Positions 28,846 through 32,500 of a stretch of 32,500 nt of DNA are shown piece by piece. The notes beneath the pieces are model-generated. The model searched no databases and was not told the DNA's origin. It saw nothing but the letters and a program-made list of their open reading frames with translations. A program made the position numbers and the translations under genes. Location: positions 24,523,503 to 24,556,002 of the forward strand of contig NC_135551.1 in NCBI RefSeq assembly GCF_964340395.1. The letters are read 5' to 3'. Each line of letters begins with the position of its first letter. Position 1 is the first letter of the stretch. The DNA comes from Glandiceps talaboti. Lineage: Eukaryota; Hemichordata; Enteropneusta; Spengelidae.

Positions 28846-29246
28846 ATAAGGATAAAGTACACACTGTGTCACCCCTTGCCAGGCTAGGTGATGATAAAAA
28901 AAGTTACACTTTCGGATGGGGACACACACAGTATGCACTTTCCCGTGTTCATGGCGCAACAAATAAGATACAAAACAAATAAGCCATACAACAAGCCTGG
29001 TAGAGCTGAAGAACAAGCCGCATCTTATAGTCTAGTTCATATTAAGACCAGTCCTGTGTAAAATTCGTTCTTTAAATGTTTACTGTTTCTTTTTGAATAG
29101 TAACAGTTATGCCCTCCTTCCTTGAAATTGTTTCTCTGCAGTCCCTACTACATCCATGCTGCAGTAGTATGATTTATTTTTCTCCGTAATTAAGTTTTCC
29201 CTGTAACTTTGGCAAACTATTCTTGTCCAAACTCTTGCATTTCATC
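28846..29246. other. No gene seen
   Basis: Intergenic sequence without a supported feature. Confidence 0.4.
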
Positions 29247-29330
29247 TTCAGACCATGGAAGCTTCCCTTATGCTTCCATGTTCAGACCATAGACCCTTCA
29301 CCAAAGTTGGTGAGGGTCTATGTTCAGACA
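29247..29330. repeat. Two hairpins separated by TTCAGAC repeats
   Basis: TTCAGACCAT (29247), hairpin CATGGAAGC...GCTTCCATG (29254-29280), TTCAGACCAT (29281), hairpin CATAGACCCT...AGGGTCTATG (29288-29322), then TTCAGACA (29323). The inner part of the second hairpin (CACCAAAGTTGGTG) resembles the 28388-28413 palindrome. Confidence 0.6.
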
Positions 29331-29977
29331 TATGGTTTGTGACTTTGCTGGACTGATTTACTTGAACTACAAATGCCAACCACACCTTCTAAATCCCCCT
29401 TTGTTTTACACTATCCATTACTGACAGCAACACAGGCAAGGAGTTGGTTATTACCTACTGCACAATTACTTTAATATTAGCTCCGGTAGAGGACTACTAA
29501 TCCTGCACATGTCAAACTCTGAGTCAACTGAGTCAAGTTTGTGACAGCTAAAAGCCATAAATACACATAAACCAACTCCACAGTTCGAACATGGCGAAAA
29601 CACTGTACTGTGGACACACACCTTATAGCATGTGTTACGGGTCAAAGTTGCAAACGTCTAATATAAATCTAACCAAACAAGAAGACGCGTGTGGAGTCAA
29701 ATTGATACAGAGCAACAAGTCGGATCATGTTTTTTTATGTCATTAAACAGAGGTGGCGAGTATCACAATAAGTGATAAATTACGACTATAATGGTTTCAG
29801 CTGTTATATAGATATGTGTTTCAGACTTAGTTTTCAATTGTTTGTTTCTGAATCTGATTAACTGTATTTTTATAAACATTTCTAAATTAAATTAAGGTAA
29901 AGACATGAGTACTTGTTGTGAAAGGATTGTTTGTTAACCATATTTGTATTATGTAATGGAGATTAATATTTGAATAA
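29331..29977. other. No gene seen
   Basis: AT-rich intergenic sequence without a supported feature. Confidence 0.4.
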
Positions 29978-30205
29978 AGGCAGAGGCTCGTCCCGCTGCC
30001 AGACTTCGTGACTATCGTCCCTCAGTCTAAATTTTGTAAGGTGCAGAGCATGCGCAGCAGCGAAGCCGCAAGAAGTGAGTGACAAGTCACCGAGTCAGAA
30101 GTGAGTGACAAGTCACTCACTTCTTGTGGCTTTGCCGCTGCGCATACTCAAATTCAGACTGAGGGACGATGGTCACGAAGTCTGGCAGCGAGACTAGGCA
30201 GAGGC
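29978..30205. mobile_element. Foldback MITE with 10-bp target duplication
   Basis: The direct repeat AGGCAGAGGC (29978-29987 and 30196-30205) flanks a 208-bp element. Its two halves are inverted copies of about 100 bp, sharing CGCTGCCAGACTTCGTGAC, ATCGTCCCTCAGTCT and GCAAGAAGTGAGTGACAAGT-type blocks. The duplication length and long arms suggest a Mutator-like MITE, but hAT or other families are possible. Confidence 0.75.
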
Positions 30206-31021
30206 CAGTAGATTTGAGAAGGGACTCAGAGAGAGACAACAGATCGGAAAAAGCTTTGACCATAATTCTGACAAGACACGTTTCGTGAACAGAGTTCCAC
30301 GGAGACAAACTCATCCATTTGGAATATTAGTATCTGACTGCAAGCAAAATTGGGAGTAAGTTGGTTATAACAACTAGTACTGATATAATATATATTTAAC
30401 AACCTCAACATATAGAAACCCCATGTCTATTGCTGACTACGCTACTTTCAGTTTCACGTAACGGCAGTGCTATCCAGGCAAAACGAATAGGTTACAAGTA
30501 CATGTATCAAAGGAAATGAGCATGCAATCGCAAATACATATCACGATATATAGACAAAAACTAAACCCCGACATCACTCCCTATAGAAAATACAAAATTG
30601 TTTGTGTGATGTTTGAAGAAAAAAACTATTTTTAATCAACTGTCAAATTTAAAGAAAAGAAACTCAAAAAGGAATTGAAGTTATTTGCAATTTTGCGCGA
30701 AGGTCGAATAAGGTCGAATAACGTAGGAAACAATCATGTAAAAGTGGAAATCTTTCATTCTACACAATAAATGTGACATATTACATGTACGTTTTCTTTT
30801 GTTGCTGTTGTGTAAGTTGCAAGATGCCTGGCAAATGCAGGAAATAGGTGTTTGTAAACAAATTCGTCGATGCCTTTGTTATTAGATTCAAATCATATTT
30901 ATCAATATTCGGCTTATCGATATTTCAGCACTAAAGTACGCCCTCTAGTGTTTACAATCCATTAGATACATATAAGGATTTTAAGTTTTTGCTTCAACTT
31001 GACCCAGATTTAAACTGAATG
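30206..31021. other. No gene seen
   Basis: AT-rich intergenic sequence. Only short meaningless frames. Confidence 0.5.
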
Positions 31022-32168
31022 CCTCCCGTAAGGGAATCACTAATTATGCAAATAACTCATTAAACTAAAAAACAATGGTAACACAGGTTTTATTTTTGGA
31101 CAAGCGTGCTTTCTTAGGTTAATGTATGTGGAATTTGAAGATTGCATGATAATGCTTAATTACTGAATATCGTTCATTATTTAAAATACTCATTAAAGGT
31201 AAAAGTTGTAGGAACAAACTTCATAGGACAGGTGCGTATTATTATGGTTGATATATGTATCATATTATACGAAATTTGAAGCTTGCATTTTTAAGATACA
31301 ACCTAGTTACCTAAAATAATTAATTTTGTAAATTTTTCATTAAAACTGACTAAGCGATATCAAATATTTTATAGGACATATCCGCTTTGTTATGGTTAAC
31401 GTATGTACTAAATTATATTCAAATTCAAGTATGCAGTCTTAAGATATAGCTTAAATACCGAAAATAATTGATTATGCAAATTATTCACTAAATTTTCAAA
31501 CAAAATAAACAACTTTCATAGGAGATATGCACCCTGTTATTTTTAATGTATGTACTAAATTGTATTGAAATTGAAGTATGCAGTCTTAAGATATAGCCTA
31601 ATTACCAAAAATTATTCATTAACACTGTAAGGTACCTCAACTAACTTTATAGGACATACACAATTTGTTATGGTTAATATATGTACTGAATTTATTGAAA
31701 TTGAAGTATGCAGTCGTAAGATCTAGCCTAATTACCGAAAATTATTAATTATGCAAATTATTCATTAACACTGTAAGGTACATCAACTAACTTTATAGGA
31801 AATATGTGTTTTCTTATGGTTAACGTATGTACTAAATTATGTTGAATATGAAGTATGCATTCTTAAGATATAGCCTAATTACCAAAAATAATTAATTATG
31901 CAAATTATTCGGTAATGCTTGAAGGTACATCACCAAATTTTATAGGACATATGTATGTTGTCATAACGAATATACTAAATTATATTGAAATTGAAGTATG
32001 CAGTCTTAAGATATTGCTTAATTATTTGATATCATTAATATGCAAATTTCTCTAATTAAACATTAACCGATCTGGCTGAAAACCTAATCAGGTCTAGCTA
32101 TTATCCTAAAGATTATATATTCCAAATTTCATTACGATTGAACCAGCCGAATTTTAGAAAATGATGAC

Positions 32169-32211
<43 letters not shown>

Positions 32212-32265
32212 CACAGGCAGACATTTGTATTTTAATACCTCCCGTACCCTTACGGGAGGTAAAAA
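31022..32265 (+). mobile_element. TIR/tandem-core/(ACAG)n element, second full copy
   Basis: Starts CCTCCCGTAAGGG and ends with the hairpin CCTCCCGTA-CCCT-TACGGGAGG (nine-pair stem), whose right side is the inverse of the start. Between them are seven tandem core units of about 130-148 bp. A TATAGGACATATG-type landmark recurs near 31223, 31371, 31518, 31649, 31795 and 31942, and each unit carries AAGATATAGCCTAATTACC and TTAATTATGCAAATTATTC. The unit array is followed by AAAATGATGACACAGACAG and an (ACAG)n tract (32166-32222). It matches the element at 25132-26156 part for part, in opposite orientation. No coding frame. Confidence 0.8.
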
Positions 32266-32500
32266 TGGAAAGTTGAGTTGTAAAATTCATTCAGAAATGA
32301 AAGCTCAGTTGTTTAATTGCATTCAGTTTTGGAATGACGAATTGTAAAATGGAATATAGAACAGAAAAATAGATATTTGAGTTGTAAAATTGAAATAAGA
32401 ATTGCAAAATGAGGAGTTATAATTTTGTCATGGATTGGGACACCATACGCTGTGGAGTGTATCGTTTGAATAGCGTTCCCAACGGTCGTAGAATTTACTT
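32266..32500. other. No gene seen
   Basis: End of window. AT-rich, with loose AAATG/GTTGTAAAAT-like repetition. Confidence 0.4.

Noticed and set aside
31022-32265. Regularly spaced repeats considered as a CRISPR array
   Set aside because: Units are contiguous and diverged tandem repeats without spacers, in an animal-type genome.

Overview
The window is nuclear DNA from an animal, most likely a marine invertebrate. It is AT-rich and has split genes with GT-AG introns of about 0.3-2.1 kb. It is crowded with microsatellites, foldback elements, non-LTR retrotransposons and a Penelope-like element. The species cannot be fixed from the sequence alone. No tRNA, rRNA, CRISPR array or prokaryotic-style operon was seen.

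Two complete protein-coding genes can be assembled, both on the minus strand and head to tail. Gene 1 (14552 down to 4861) has 12 exons whose phases all match. It encodes a 516-residue patatin-like phospholipase with an N-terminal myristoylation-like signal, the Ser-Asp patatin dyad, two canonical EF-hands after the catalytic domain and an acidic tail. This looks like a calcium-controlled, membrane-targeted lipid hydrolase. Gene 2 (23920 down to 18329) has 4 exons. It encodes a 386-residue TauD/clavaminate-synthase-like Fe(II)/2-oxoglutarate dioxygenase with an HxE...H metal site. Nothing in the sequence links the two functions beyond adjacency.

The rest is mainly mobile DNA. In the last intron of gene 2 (18.6-20.7 kb) lies a Penelope-like relic on the minus strand: a GIY-YIG endonuclease C-terminus with one stop. 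Near it are three hammerhead-ribozyme motifs on both strands, (TA)n and (CT)n tracts, and an inverted repeat of about 600 bp whose inner 75-bp arms match perfectly. Upstream of gene 2, from about 24.2 to 28.0 kb, is a plus-strand CR1/L2-like LINE. It has a partial endonuclease, an RT domain with a frameshift, a stop and a mutated catalytic motif, and an (ATAAA)n tail. An element of about 1 kb is inserted in this LINE. It belongs to a family with short terminal inverted repeats, tandem core repeats, an (ACAG)n tract and a terminal hairpin. A second full copy in the opposite orientation sits at 31.0-32.3 kb, and a fragment lies at 17.05 kb. The architecture resembles Helentron-derived pearl/DINE-like elements.

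The flanks and introns also hold several unrelated foldback/MITE-like elements (1.3-1.6, 2.0-3.0, 5.8-6.3, 17.8-18.1, 21.9-22.1, 28.0-28.5, 29.25-29.33 and 29.99-30.2 kb). The 5' end of the window (1-4860), the 14.55-18.3 kb intergenic region and 30.2-31.0 kb contain no gene I can support.
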